Source: an uncultured Prevotella sp.
GTDB lineage: Bacteria; Bacteroidota; Bacteroidia; Bacteroidales; Bacteroidaceae
Direction: 5' to 3'
Length of the DNA: 64,000 nucleotides
Assembly (NCBI GenBank): GCA_900554695.1
Contig: USHV01000013.1
Location: forward strand, 1-64,000
In this document: positions 16,129-24,549 of the stretch, one piece after another
Layout of the letters: every line of letters begins with the position of its first letter
Position numbering within the stretch: position 1 is the first letter of the stretch
The notes under the pieces: generated by a model
The model's input: only the letters and a program-made list of their open reading frames with translations
The model's database searches: none
Told to the model about the DNA's origin: nothing
Made by a program: the position numbers and the translations under genes

Positions 16129-17538
16129 ATGGCAAAAGACAAAATTGCTTACGTATGCAGCAACTGCGGACAGGAGTCAACAAAGTGGATCGGCAAATGT
16201 CCCAATTGTGGAGAATGGAATACTTTCAAGGAAATAAAAGTCGCGGGAAACGCTGCGGCTTCCTCTATAATATCTTCAGAACGATTCGGCGGCGACGGGA
16301 AACAGTCTGCCGAAATGAGGCCTATCAAACTAAAGGACATACCATATGAGGATTATCCAAGAATAGACCTCAACGACAAAGAGCTCAACAGGGTACTTGG
16401 CGGCGGACTGGTGCCCGGAAGTCTCATACTATTGGGCGGAGAACCGGGTATCGGCAAAAGCACCCTGACACTGCAGACAATACTCAATCTACCACAATAT
16501 AAGATTTTATATGTGAGCGGAGAGGAAAGTGCACACCAACTGAAAATGCGCGCACGACGTCTGGAGAGCAAGAATCCGAAAAACGAAAACAAAGATGAGA
16601 ATGTGATTATTCTATGTGAGACCTCACTCGACAAGATAATTGACCACATTCAGAACATCAAACCGGAGATAATAATCATCGATTCTATTCAGACGATACA
16701 CACCGATGCCGTTGACAGCGGACCGGGAAGCGTGTCGCAGGTAAGAGAATGTGCCTCCACACTCCTACGCATATCCAAAAGCAGCGGCATACCAATAATA
16801 CTTATAGGACACATCAACAAAGAGGGAACTCTGGCCGGACCTAAGATACTGGAACACATCGTTGACACCGTGATACAGTTCGAAGGCGACCAGCACTATA
16901 TGTACCGCATACTGCGCTCAATAAAAAACCGATTCGGAAGCACGTCTGAACTTGGCATATATGAAATGCGTCAGGACGGACTGCGAGAGGTGAACAACCC
17001 GTCGGAAATGCTGCTCGGGCAGGACCTTTCGGGTCTTTCGGGCGTAGCGATAAGCTCTGCTATAGAAGGCGCACGGCCGTTTCTAGTGGAGACACAGGCC
17101 CTCGTATCGTCAGCAGCATACGGCACTCCGCAGCGCGCAGCCACCGGATTCGACCAGCGAAGGCTCAACATGCTGCTTGCCGTACTGGAGAAACGTGTTG
17201 GATTCAAACTGATGCAGAAAGACGTTTTCATAAACATCGCCGGCGGAATAAGGGTAACCGACCTCGCCATGGACCTGAGTATCATAGCGGCGGTGCTGTC
17301 GAGCAATGTAGATACTCCCATAGAACAAGGCTGGTGTATGGCCGGTGAGGTGGGACTGAGTGGCGAGGTGCGCCCTGTGAACCGTATAGAACAGCGGCTG
17401 GCAGAAGCCGAGAAACTGGGATTCACAGACATCATAATTCCACGTTACAACATACAAAGAATAGACAAATCGAAATACAACATCAATCTTCATCCGGTAA
17501 GAAAGGTTGAAGAGGCATTAAGAATATTATTTGGATAA
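16129..17538 (+). CDS. radA: DNA repair protein RadA
   Basis: RadA (Sms) is a RecA-like ATPase that helps branch migration during recombination. The start is ATG 16129 (MAKDKIAY), giving 469 residues; an in-frame TTG at 16120 is only 8 bases from the -7 element and is rejected. A four-Cys zinc finger uses C10, C13, C24 and C27. Walker A GGEPGIGKST lies near residue 104. The RadA-specific KNRFGS motif is near residue 266. A C-terminal Lon-protease-like domain follows. The length is normal. It heads a two-gene operon, with queC starting 4 bases after its stop codon. Confidence 0.96.
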   Translation: MAKDKIAYVCSNCGQESTKWIGKCPNCGEWNTFKEIKVAGNAAASSIISSERFGGDGKQSAEMRPIKLKDIPYEDYPRIDLNDKELNRVLGGGLVPGSLILLGGEPGIGKSTLTLQTILNLPQYKILYVSGEESAHQLKMRARRLESKNPKNENKDENVIILCETSLDKIIDHIQNIKPEIIIIDSIQTIHTDAVDSGPGSVSQVRECASTLLRISKSSGIPIILIGHINKEGTLAGPKILEHIVDTVIQFEGDQHYMYRILRSIKNRFGSTSELGIYEMRQDGLREVNNPSEMLLGQDLSGLSGVAISSAIEGARPFLVETQALVSSAAYGTPQRAATGFDQRRLNMLLAVLEKRVGFKLMQKDVFINIAGGIRVTDLAMDLSIIAAVLSSNVDTPIEQGWCMAGEVGLSGEVRPVNRIEQRLAEAEKLGFTDIIIPRYNIQRIDKSKYNINLHPVRKVEEALRILFG

Positions 17539-17542
17539 CAAC

Positions 17543-18196
17543 ATGAAAGATTCTGTAATAATTGTGAGCGGCGGCATGGACAGCATCACACTGCTCTACG
17601 ACAAGAAGGAAGAAATAGCGCTTGCCGTGACATTCGACTATGGCAGCAACCACAACGCGAAGGAGATAACATGGGCGAAGGTGCACTGCGAACGACTTAA
17701 AATAAAGCACATCGTGATAAAGCTCGACTTCATGCACAAGTATTTCACAAGCAGTCTGCTCGAAGGAGCCGACGCCATACCCGAAGGCCACTACGCCGAC
17801 GAGAACATGAAATCGACCGTAGTGCCGTTCCGCAACGGTATAATGCTGTCGATAGCAGCAGGCATCGCCGAAAGCAACGGACTGAAGAAAGTGCTCATAG
17901 CCAACCACGGAGGCGACCACACGATATATCCCGACTGCCGTCCGGCATTCATCAAGGCGATGAACGAAGCCACCGAAAACGGCACCTACGTGAATGTCAG
18001 CATCTGTGCGCCGTACACAAACATAACCAAAGCCGACATCGCACGAATCGGGAAACGACTCGGAATAGACTATTCGGAGACATGGAGCTGCTATAAAGGC
18101 GGAGAAAAACACTGCGGAAAATGCGGTACATGCATCGAAAGAAAAGAGGCTCTTGCCTTAGCTGGAATAGAGGATAAAACCGAATATGAAAACTAA
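17543..18196 (+). CDS. queC: 7-cyano-7-deazaguanine synthase
   Basis: QueC turns 7-carboxy-7-deazaguanine into preQ0 using ATP and ammonia, in the queuosine pathway. The start is ATG 17543 (217 residues), 4 bp after radA; the in-frame TTG inside radA is rejected. The PP-loop SGGMDS is at residues 9-14. The zinc ligands C183, C191, C194 and C197 appear in CYKGGEKHCGKCGTC. The other queuosine genes (queD, queE, queF) are not in the window, so only the pairing with radA is visible. Confidence 0.94.
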   Translation: MKDSVIIVSGGMDSITLLYDKKEEIALAVTFDYGSNHNAKEITWAKVHCERLKIKHIVIKLDFMHKYFTSSLLEGADAIPEGHYADENMKSTVVPFRNGIMLSIAAGIAESNGLKKVLIANHGGDHTIYPDCRPAFIKAMNEATENGTYVNVSICAPYTNITKADIARIGKRLGIDYSETWSCYKGGEKHCGKCGTCIERKEALALAGIEDKTEYEN

Positions 18197-18263
18197 TCGC
18201 GACACACTGCATTACAAGATGTACACAAAGCGGTTAAATACATATAATTTTCGGATTTCAACA

Positions 18264-18294
18264 TTGGCAATATCAACTTTTATTATTAATTTTG
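18264..18294 (+). promoter_or_regulatory. pgk promoter
   Basis: TTG at 18264-18266, 20-bp spacer and TAATTTTG at 18287-18294, about 40 bp before the pgk ATG. Confidence 0.75.
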
Positions 18295-18335
18295 CGTGCA
18301 GAGAAAATAATATCCAACTTAAATATTTAAGATAA

Positions 18336-19592
18336 ATGAAAATCGATCAATTCAATTTTGCCGGAAAGAAGGCAATCGTTCGCGTGGACTTCAATGTTCC
18401 ATTAGATGAGAACGGAAAAGTAACTGATGACACACGTATACGCGGTGCGCTCCCTACACTCAAGAAAGTGCTGGCTGACGGTGGTGCACTGATAATGATG
18501 AGCCACATGGGTAAGCCGAAAGGCAAAGTAAACCCGAAACTGTCTCTGGGACAGATAAAGGAAGACGTTTCCAAGGCACTTGGCGTAGAGGTTAAGTTCG
18601 CTCCTGACTGCGCAAACGCCGACGAAGAGGCTAAAGCTCTGAAACCGGGCGAGGCTCTTCTGCTCGAGAACCTCCGCTTCTATCCTGAAGAGGAAGGCAA
18701 ACCGGTAGGCATCGACAAGGAAGATCCTGCTTACGCAGCTGCTAAGGACGAGATGAAGAAACGTCAGAAAGACTTCGCAAAGAAGCTGGCTTCTTATGCT
18801 GACGTTTATGTAAACGACGCTTTCGGAACAGCTCACCGCAAACATGCTTCCACAGCTGTCATCGCCGACTACTTCGACGCAGACTCAAAGATGCTGGGTT
18901 ATCTGATGGAGAAAGAAGTAACAGCCATCGACAACGTGCTGAAGAACGCACAGCATCCTTTCACAGCCATCATCGGCGGTTCTAAGGTAAGCTCTAAGCT
19001 CGGTGTAATCAAGAACCTCCTTGACAAGGTTGATAACCTCATCATCGGTGGTGGTATGGGTTACACATTCATCAAGGCACAGGGTGGTAAGATCGGAGAG
19101 TCTCTCCATGAAGACGACCTCATGCCTGAGGCACTGAACGTTATCGAAGAAGCAAAGAAGAAGGGTGTAAACCTCAGCCTCTCTGTTGCAACTGTTGCAG
19201 CAAACGAATTCTCTAACGACGCTGAGCGCAAGGTTGTTGATATCTACAACATTCCTGACGGATGGGAAGGTATGGACGCTTCTGAAGAGAGCCTCGAGAA
19301 CTGGAAGAAGATCATCCTCAGCTCAAAGACTATTCTGTGGAACGGTCCTGTAGGTGTATTCGAGTTCGATAACTTCGCTCACGGAACAGGCGAAATCGCA
19401 AAATATGTAGCACAGGCTACACAGGAGAACGGCGCTTACTCTCTCGTAGGTGGTGGTGACTCAGTTGCTGCTGTCAACAAGTTCGGTCTGGCAGACAAGG
19501 TAAGCTATGTTTCTACCGGTGGTGGTGCTATGCTTGAGGCAATCGAAGGAAAAGTTCTTCCTGGAGTTGCTGCCATAACAGGCGAGAAATAA
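18336..19592 (+). CDS. pgk: phosphoglycerate kinase
   Basis: Cytoplasmic glycolytic enzyme that moves phosphate from 1,3-bisphosphoglycerate to ADP. The 418 residues show the substrate-binding VRVDFNVPL near the N-terminus, MMSHMGKPKG, AHRKHAST, GGSKVSSKLGV, and a C-terminal nucleotide-binding GGDSVAAV with TGGGAMLE. Length is standard. Codon use is that of a highly expressed gene, like rpsA. It is monocistronic, with a good promoter and a strong terminator at 19613-19657. Confidence 0.97.
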   Translation: MKIDQFNFAGKKAIVRVDFNVPLDENGKVTDDTRIRGALPTLKKVLADGGALIMMSHMGKPKGKVNPKLSLGQIKEDVSKALGVEVKFAPDCANADEEAKALKPGEALLLENLRFYPEEEGKPVGIDKEDPAYAAAKDEMKKRQKDFAKKLASYADVYVNDAFGTAHRKHASTAVIADYFDADSKMLGYLMEKEVTAIDNVLKNAQHPFTAIIGGSKVSSKLGVIKNLLDKVDNLIIGGGMGYTFIKAQGGKIGESLHEDDLMPEALNVIEEAKKKGVNLSLSVATVAANEFSNDAERKVVDIYNIPDGWEGMDASEESLENWKKIILSSKTILWNGPVGVFEFDNFAHGTGEIAKYVAQATQENGAYSLVGGGDSVAAVNKFGLADKVSYVSTGGGAMLEAIEGKVLPGVAAITGEK

Positions 19593-19612
19593 TCCGCATA
19601 AAATAAATATGC

Positions 19613-19657
19613 TATAAAAATCAGGTTTCTTATCTAAGAGACCTGATTTTTTTATTC
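19613..19657 (+). terminator. pgk intrinsic terminator
   Basis: AAAATCAGGT pairs with ACCTGATTTT across a short loop, followed by a run of T. It begins about 20 bp after the pgk stop. Confidence 0.9.
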
Positions 19658-19954
19658 TCCCTACCCTTCTTACACGCATTATGACAATCACAACGCACTG
19701 AGCCACAATGACAAAAAGCACAAATAGCGGGGCAATAGAAATTATGCGTGGATTGCTTTTATCCATTGTCTATCACTGAATGACGGAAAACGTTCCGACA
19801 GCATACGACAACACAAACGGTGACAACAAGAGATTCACGTAAAAATAGACCTACATAGAATAAACAGACAAATCATCACGGCAAAAGAAATACGCATCTC
19901 CGAATCATCCTATAAAGCCTTTCCGCGCTTTTCCCGCGTATGATACGCAACATA

Positions 19955-20420
19955 CTTAACGAAAACCCAAGCAACGAACTTACAATTTTTCTTGACAATA
20001 TTTTGACAAAATAAATTCGGGAAAGAGGTGTAAAAGGATGTTAAATCCGATATAATAAGGACCATTTAGGGCTGTATCGTCTTTTGATATACCCCGTAAC
20101 ATAGTCCGAAAAACTTCGTTTTGCTTTCTGATAATGCCTATTTCGCAGTCTGATTAAGCCCATTTCAGGGTGCGATATGGTGCTTTTCAGCCCCCAATAT
20201 GGCCCATTTTGCATATCGAAATGGTGCTTATTACAGAACCGGGAAACACCATTTAAATATAAATAATTGATATTCAATATCTTATGAAAGCCTCTTATAA
20301 TTCGCGTATTTACGCCGAAAGAAAGTCTGTCAGCAAATTACGCGCTTATTTTTCGGGGTAGAACAGAAAACTCATACCGAAAAATAAAAATATGCTTATA
20401 ATTTGAAAGTACATCATATC
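19955..20420 (+). repeat. dispersed 22-bp-array element, copy B
   Basis: Full-length copy and the reference for the family. In order: TTACAATTTTTCTTGACA, the palindrome TATTTTGACAAAATA (19999-20013), about 110 bp of conserved spacer, and six 22-bp units (20126-20257) with cores such as GATATGGTGCTTTTCA and AATATGGCCCATTTTG. Then come the palindrome GATATTCAATATC (20269-20281), a stem-loop starting CGCGTATTTACG, and TTTTTCGGGGTAGAACAG (20349-20366). It lies between convergent pgk and a 60-aa protein gene. The rest of the gap, 19658-19954 and 20421-20619, shows nothing I recognise. Confidence 0.88.
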
Positions 20421-20619
20421 GCTTTCATTTCAGCCGATGCGAGCGTAACAGATTCGGCCATGACGCAGCAGTTTTTGCTGAGATATATCTACCGCAGAAT
20501 TTTTACAGAGCCCGGATAATTATGAATGTAGGAAACTTCCGAACAGACATACTACGCCTATACATTATTATAAGTAAGACAATGGCGTCGGCACTATGAG
20601 TTGCCAAAACGACAACAGA

Positions 20620-20802
20620 CTAATATTTGCTGTTCTTTTTCATTCTGTAAACATACAATATTATCCCCGCCAGTATCATCAGAGAAGCAAGGCTGTTGAC
20701 CAGATTTGAGTTTGTCTCGCCACAAACATACAAGACAAATATCACCAACACGCCCAAACAGACAAGCAGTATTCCTAAATATTGTGTTAGAAACGATTTC
20801 AT
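20620..20802 (-). CDS. small two-helix membrane protein
   Basis: A 60-residue protein with two hydrophobic segments: residues 8-27 (LGILLVCLGVLVIFVLYVCG) and about 34-52. It ends in a basic KKNSKY tail. The start at 20802 (MKSFLTQYL) is preferred, because a TATTTTTG promoter element lies at 20823-20830 on the minus strand, and the longer frame would begin upstream of it. Such short two-helix proteins are common conserved hypotheticals in Bacteroidales. No function can be given. It is divergent from rpsF. Confidence 0.65.
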   Translation of the reverse strand: MKSFLTQYLGILLVCLGVLVIFVLYVCGETNSNLVNSLASLMILAGIILYVYRMKKNSKY

Positions 20803-20902
20803 GACGTCTATATTTTCCGGTGCAAAAATATTAAAGTTCAATATATCCGAGGCGGAATATAAGGATAAAAATTGTTAAATATGCAAATAAGCCATATCTG
20901 CC

Positions 20903-20934
20903 TTTGTTTCTATCGATTAAAATAAGTACCTTTG
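20903..20934 (+). promoter_or_regulatory. rpsF-rpsR-rplI promoter
   Basis: TTTG (20903-20906), 20-bp spacer, TACCTTTG (20927-20934). The leader is about 40 nt and contains a small TTGCA...TGCAA inverted repeat around CCGCATT (20932-20949). Whether it serves S6:S18 autoregulation is unknown. Confidence 0.8.
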
Positions 20935-20978
20935 CACCGCATTTTGCAAAATTACATCATTTTAATCATTAATTCAAT

Positions 20979-21323
20979 ATGAATCAATACGAAACCGTTT
21001 TCATTTTGACTCCCGTTTTGTCTGATGATCAGATGAAGGAAGCGGTTGCTAAGTTCAAGAAGCTTCTCACCGACAATGGTGCAGAGATCCTGAATGAGGA
21101 AACCTGGGGATTGAAAAAAATGGCTTATGCTATTCAGAAGAAATCAACAGGTTTTTACTGCCTGCTTGAATTCAAGGCTGAGCCAACTATCGTTAAGACA
21201 CTCGAAACAGGCTTCCGCCGCGACGAGAAAGTCATTCGTTTCATAACAGTCAAACTCGACAAGTACGCTGCACAGTACGCAGAGAAGAGACGTAACAAAT
21301 TTGCTAAAAAAGAGGAGGCTTAA
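20979..21323 (+). CDS. rpsF: 30S ribosomal protein S6
   Basis: S6 binds S18 and 16S rRNA in the central domain of the small subunit. The 114 residues start MNQYETVFILTPVLSD and include GLKKMAYAIQKKSTGFY, both typical, with a basic KRRNKFAKK tail. It is the first gene of the rpsF-rpsR-rplI operon, with rpsR 3 bases downstream. In many bacteria this operon is regulated by the S6:S18 pair. Confidence 0.96.
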   Translation: MNQYETVFILTPVLSDDQMKEAVAKFKKLLTDNGAEILNEETWGLKKMAYAIQKKSTGFYCLLEFKAEPTIVKTLETGFRRDEKVIRFITVKLDKYAAQYAEKRRNKFAKKEEA

Positions 21324-21326
21324 TTT

Positions 21327-21596
21327 ATGGCAGCAGTAGAATCAGAAATTCGTTATTTGACTCCACCTTCAGTGGATACAAGAAAGAAAAAGTATTGCCG
21401 TTTCAAGAAAAGCGGTATTAAGTATATCGACTACAAGGATCCTGAGTTCCTCAAGAAGTTCTTGAACGAGCAGGGTAAAATCCTTCCGCGTCGCATTACC
21501 GGTACTTCTCTGAAATATCAGCGTCGTGTGGCACAGGCTATCAAGCGTGCACGCCAGATTGCTTTGCTTCCATATGTAACCGATTTGATGAAATAA
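21327..21596 (+). CDS. rpsR: 30S ribosomal protein S18
   Basis: S18, 89 residues, with the family motifs KKYCRFKKSGIKYIDYKD, RRITGTSLKYQRRVAQAIKRAR and LLPY. A single Cys is present, so this is a zinc-free form. It lies between rpsF and rplI with short gaps of 3 and 18 bases. An AAAAAGGAGG Shine-Dalgarno-like stretch between it and rplI is unusually strong for this genome. Confidence 0.96.
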   Translation: MAAVESEIRYLTPPSVDTRKKKYCRFKKSGIKYIDYKDPEFLKKFLNEQGKILPRRITGTSLKYQRRVAQAIKRARQIALLPYVTDLMK

Positions 21597-21614
21597 AAAA
21601 GGAGGAACGACAAT

Positions 21615-22142
21615 ATGGAGATAATACTGAAAGAAGATATAATCGGCTTAGGCTACAAGAACGATATCGTAAACGTAAAGAGCGGATACGGACGTAACTA
21701 CCTCATCCCTACAGGAAAAGGTGTTATCGCTTCTGAATCTGCAAAGAAAGTACTTGCAGAAAACCTGAAACAGCAGGCTCACAAACTCGCTGCCATCAAG
21801 GCTGAGGCAGAGAAGAAGGCTGAAGCTCTCAAGGACGTTGCACTTGTTATCAGTGCTAAAGTCAGCGCAACAGGCGTTACTTACGGTTCTGTAAATACAA
21901 ACATCGTTGCTGAAGAACTGAAGAAGTTGGGCTTCGATATCGACCGCAAGATCATCACTATGCACGACATCAAGAGCGTAGGCGACTACGAGGCTGTCAT
22001 CCACTTCCACAAAGAGGTTGAGGTTAAGCTGCCTGTAAAGGTCGTTGCAGAGAATGCTCCTGTTGAGAAGAAGGAAGAGGAAGCTGCTCCTGCAGCTGAA
22101 GCTTCTGAGAACACAGAAAACAATACAGAGGAAGCAAAATAA
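21615..22142 (+). CDS. rplI: 50S ribosomal protein L9
   Basis: L9 binds 23S rRNA near the L1 stalk and supports reading-frame fidelity. The N-terminal domain is standard (LKEDIIGLGYKNDIVNVKSG, GRNYLIPTGKG), followed by the long connecting helix and the C-terminal domain to about residue 148. A tail of about 27 residues rich in Glu, Ala and Asn extends beyond the usual length near 150, as in other Bacteroidales. It is the last gene of the operon, with a terminator at 22172-22212. Confidence 0.95.
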   Translation: MEIILKEDIIGLGYKNDIVNVKSGYGRNYLIPTGKGVIASESAKKVLAENLKQQAHKLAAIKAEAEKKAEALKDVALVISAKVSATGVTYGSVNTNIVAEELKKLGFDIDRKIITMHDIKSVGDYEAVIHFHKEVEVKLPVKVVAENAPVEKKEEEAAPAAEASENTENNTEEAK

Positions 22143-22171
22143 TTAAGTACTGTAAAGCAAATCTATAATTT

Positions 22172-22212
22172 TAATCCCGGCATATCTTTTATGATGTGCC
22201 GGGATTTTTTGT
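22172..22212. terminator. terminator shared by rplI and hisC
   Basis: AATCCCGGCA pairs with TGCCGGGATT, followed by TTTTTT on the plus strand. It sits directly between the convergent stops of rplI (22142) and hisC (22218) and could serve both. Confidence 0.85.
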
Positions 22213-22217
22213 ATGAT

Positions 22218-23252
22218 TCAGTATTGTCTCAAGGCAGCGAGAAGCTCGTTGTTCTCGTTTCTTGTTCCGATAGTGACGCGCAGACAGTTGCTGCACAGTC
22301 TGACATTGGTACGGTTGCGTACAATGATTCCCTTTCCCACGAGATAATCGTAAACGGCCTGTGCATCGTCCATCTTCGCAAGGAAGAAGTTGGCATCTGT
22401 CGAATATACTTTCTGACACATGGAAAGAATCTGGAATGCATTGATCATCCTGCCGCGTTCCACAACAATGTTGTTTACCCACTTCTCCACCTTATATGGG
22501 TCCTTCAGCATATCGAGAGCATATTTCTGGGTCAGTGTGTTTACATTGTAAGGATATTTCACCTTGTTGAACACATCTATTATTTCCTTACGCGCGAAAG
22601 CCATTCCAAGCCTTATACCGGCACATCCCCAAGCCTTACTCATAGTGTTGAGCACCACCATATTCTGGTATCTTGCGAGCTTGAGTCTGAAAGGCACCGT
22701 GCGTGCGAAATCGGAATAAGCCTCATCAACAACCACAATGCCGTCGAAGTTGTCGGCAACCTGCTCTATCTCATTGTCGTCAATAAGATTGCCTGTGGGA
22801 TTGTTCGGCGAACAGATCCATATCAGTTTTGTATTGTCATCACAGGCGTCCAACAATGCTTCTGCCTTAATCTGAAACTCATCATCGAGCAAAACCGGCC
22901 TGTACTCTACATCGTTTATGTCGGCACAGACCTTATACATACCGTATGTCGGTTCAATCGCCACCACATTGTCTATTCCCGGACGACAGAAGCAGCGGAA
23001 AAGCAGATCTATGATCTCATCGCTTCCGTTGCCCAGACATATCTGTTCCGCCTGCACCATCTTAACCTTTGCCAACACATTTTTCAGTTCTGTCTGCAAC
23101 GGATCCGGGTAACGGTTGTACGGATTATTGTAAGGATTCTCGTTGGCATCAAGCAGAACGGTGGCCTCATGTCCGCTATACTCATTTCTGGCACAGCTAT
23201 ACGGTGACAACTTCAATATGTTGTCGCGCAATAGTTCTTCAAGTTTTTTCAT
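22218..23252 (-). CDS. hisC: histidinol-phosphate aminotransferase
   Basis: PLP-dependent enzyme of histidine synthesis, converting imidazole-acetol phosphate to histidinol phosphate. The 344-residue protein has the class I/II aminotransferase signs LDANENPYNNPYNRYPDP, CSPNNPTGN, DEAYSDF and the PLP-lysine motif SKAWGCAGIRLG. Length is normal. It is the third gene of hisG-hisD-hisC, 13 bp after hisD. It ends almost on the terminator shared with rplI, so no hisB follows it here. Confidence 0.94.
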   Translation of the reverse strand: MKKLEELLRDNILKLSPYSCARNEYSGHEATVLLDANENPYNNPYNRYPDPLQTELKNVLAKVKMVQAEQICLGNGSDEIIDLLFRCFCRPGIDNVVAIEPTYGMYKVCADINDVEYRPVLLDDEFQIKAEALLDACDDNTKLIWICSPNNPTGNLIDDNEIEQVADNFDGIVVVDEAYSDFARTVPFRLKLARYQNMVVLNTMSKAWGCAGIRLGMAFARKEIIDVFNKVKYPYNVNTLTQKYALDMLKDPYKVEKWVNNIVVERGRMINAFQILSMCQKVYSTDANFFLAKMDDAQAVYDYLVGKGIIVRNRTNVRLCSNCLRVTIGTRNENNELLAALRQY

Positions 23253-23265
23253 CTTCAGTTGTCTT

Positions 23266-24549
23266 TCAATCTATGTTTTTGAGCCGTACTGTCATCGCGT
23301 TTTTGTGCGCGTCGAGCATCTCATTCTCCGCCATCACCTCCACGGCACGTCCTATTGACCTGACGCCTTCGGGCGTTATATGCTGGAATGTTATCTTGCG
23401 TATATAGCTGTCAAGGTTCACTCCATTATAAGCCATGGCATATCCGTGCGTAGGAAGAGTATGGTTTGTTCCGCTCGCATAGTCACCGGCGCTCTCACAC
23501 GCGTACCTTCCTAAGAACACACTTCCTGCATTTACGACTTTATCTGCAAGTTCATCGTAGTCTTCAGTGGCTATGACAAGGTGCTCCGGAGCATATGCGT
23601 TACTTATATCCATTGCCTCACTGCTGTCGTGTGCCACAATACAGATACTGTTCTCGAGTGCCTGCGCAGCGATGTTACGACGTGGCAGAAGTGCCATTTG
23701 ACGGTCAATCTCCTTAATGACCTTCTCTGCCATGGATTCGGATGTATTTATAAGAAGCACCTGCGAATCGGTTCCGTGCTCTGCCTGAGACAATAAATCG
23801 GCAGCGACAAACTCCGCATTACTGCTGTCGTCGGCTATGACACATACTTCAGACGGTCCTGCCGGCATGTCTATCGCAACGTCGCTCAGACTTACCTGCT
23901 GCTTGGCGGTCATGACAAACCGGTTTCCCGGTCCGAAGATCTTATACACCTTAGGCACTGTCTCTGTGCCGTATGCCATTGCGCCGATGGCCTGCACTCC
24001 ACCTATCTTATATATTCTATTAACTCCTGCCACCTTTGCCGCGACAAGAATTGCAGGATTCACCTTGCCTTCCTTATTTGGAGGAGTACACAGAATGATG
24101 TCCTCACATCCGGCAATCTTTGCCGGTGTAGCCAGCATAAGGACTGTTGAGAACAGCGGAGCTGTACCTCCGGGAATATACAGTCCTATTTTCTGTATGG
24201 CGACTCCCTTTTGCCAACAGCATACTCCCGGTGCGGTCTCAACCTTATGCACCGTCATTCGCTGCGACATATGGAACTTCTCAATGTTTGAGTGAGCCAG
24301 TTCTATGGCACTTTTCAGCTCGCCACTCACTTCGTTTACGGCAGAATCAAGCTCCTCTTCGGTTACAGCTAATGATGCAAGAGATACGCCGTCAAACTTG
24401 GCTTCGTAGCGTCTCACCGCGTCATCACCGTTCTTACGTACATCGTCCAGAATGTAGGCAACCGTCCCATTCAGCTTGGAGACGTCTATATAAGGTCTCT
24501 CAAGCAGGCGCTGCCAATCTGAACGCTCAGGATATTTCACTATTTTCAT
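23266..24549 (-). CDS. hisD: histidinol dehydrogenase
   Basis: Zinc enzyme that oxidises histidinol to histidine in two NAD-dependent steps. The 427 residues carry the family landmarks GLYIPGGTAPLFSTVLM, GGVQAIGAMAYGTETVP, IDMPAGPSEVCVIAD, LLSQAEHG and a C-terminal YASGTNHTLPT. Length is standard. The start overlaps the hisG stop by 4 bases (ATGA), showing translational coupling. It is the second gene of the his operon. Confidence 0.96.
   Translation of the reverse strand: MKIVKYPERSDWQRLLERPYIDVSKLNGTVAYILDDVRKNGDDAVRRYEAKFDGVSLASLAVTEEELDSAVNEVSGELKSAIELAHSNIEKFHMSQRMTVHKVETAPGVCCWQKGVAIQKIGLYIPGGTAPLFSTVLMLATPAKIAGCEDIILCTPPNKEGKVNPAILVAAKVAGVNRIYKIGGVQAIGAMAYGTETVPKVYKIFGPGNRFVMTAKQQVSLSDVAIDMPAGPSEVCVIADDSSNAEFVAADLLSQAEHGTDSQVLLINTSESMAEKVIKEIDRQMALLPRRNIAAQALENSICIVAHDSSEAMDISNAYAPEHLVIATEDYDELADKVVNAGSVFLGRYACESAGDYASGTNHTLPTHGYAMAYNGVNLDSYIRKITFQHITPEGVRSIGRAVEVMAENEMLDAHKNAMTVRLKNID

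Noticed and set aside
20935..20978. S6:S18 autoregulatory leader before rpsF
   Set aside because: Only a 5-bp stem with CCG in the loop is visible in a leader of about 40 nt; too weak to call.
22191..23207. Open frame of 338 codons opposite hisC
   Set aside because: Antisense shadow that also crosses the rplI-hisC terminator.
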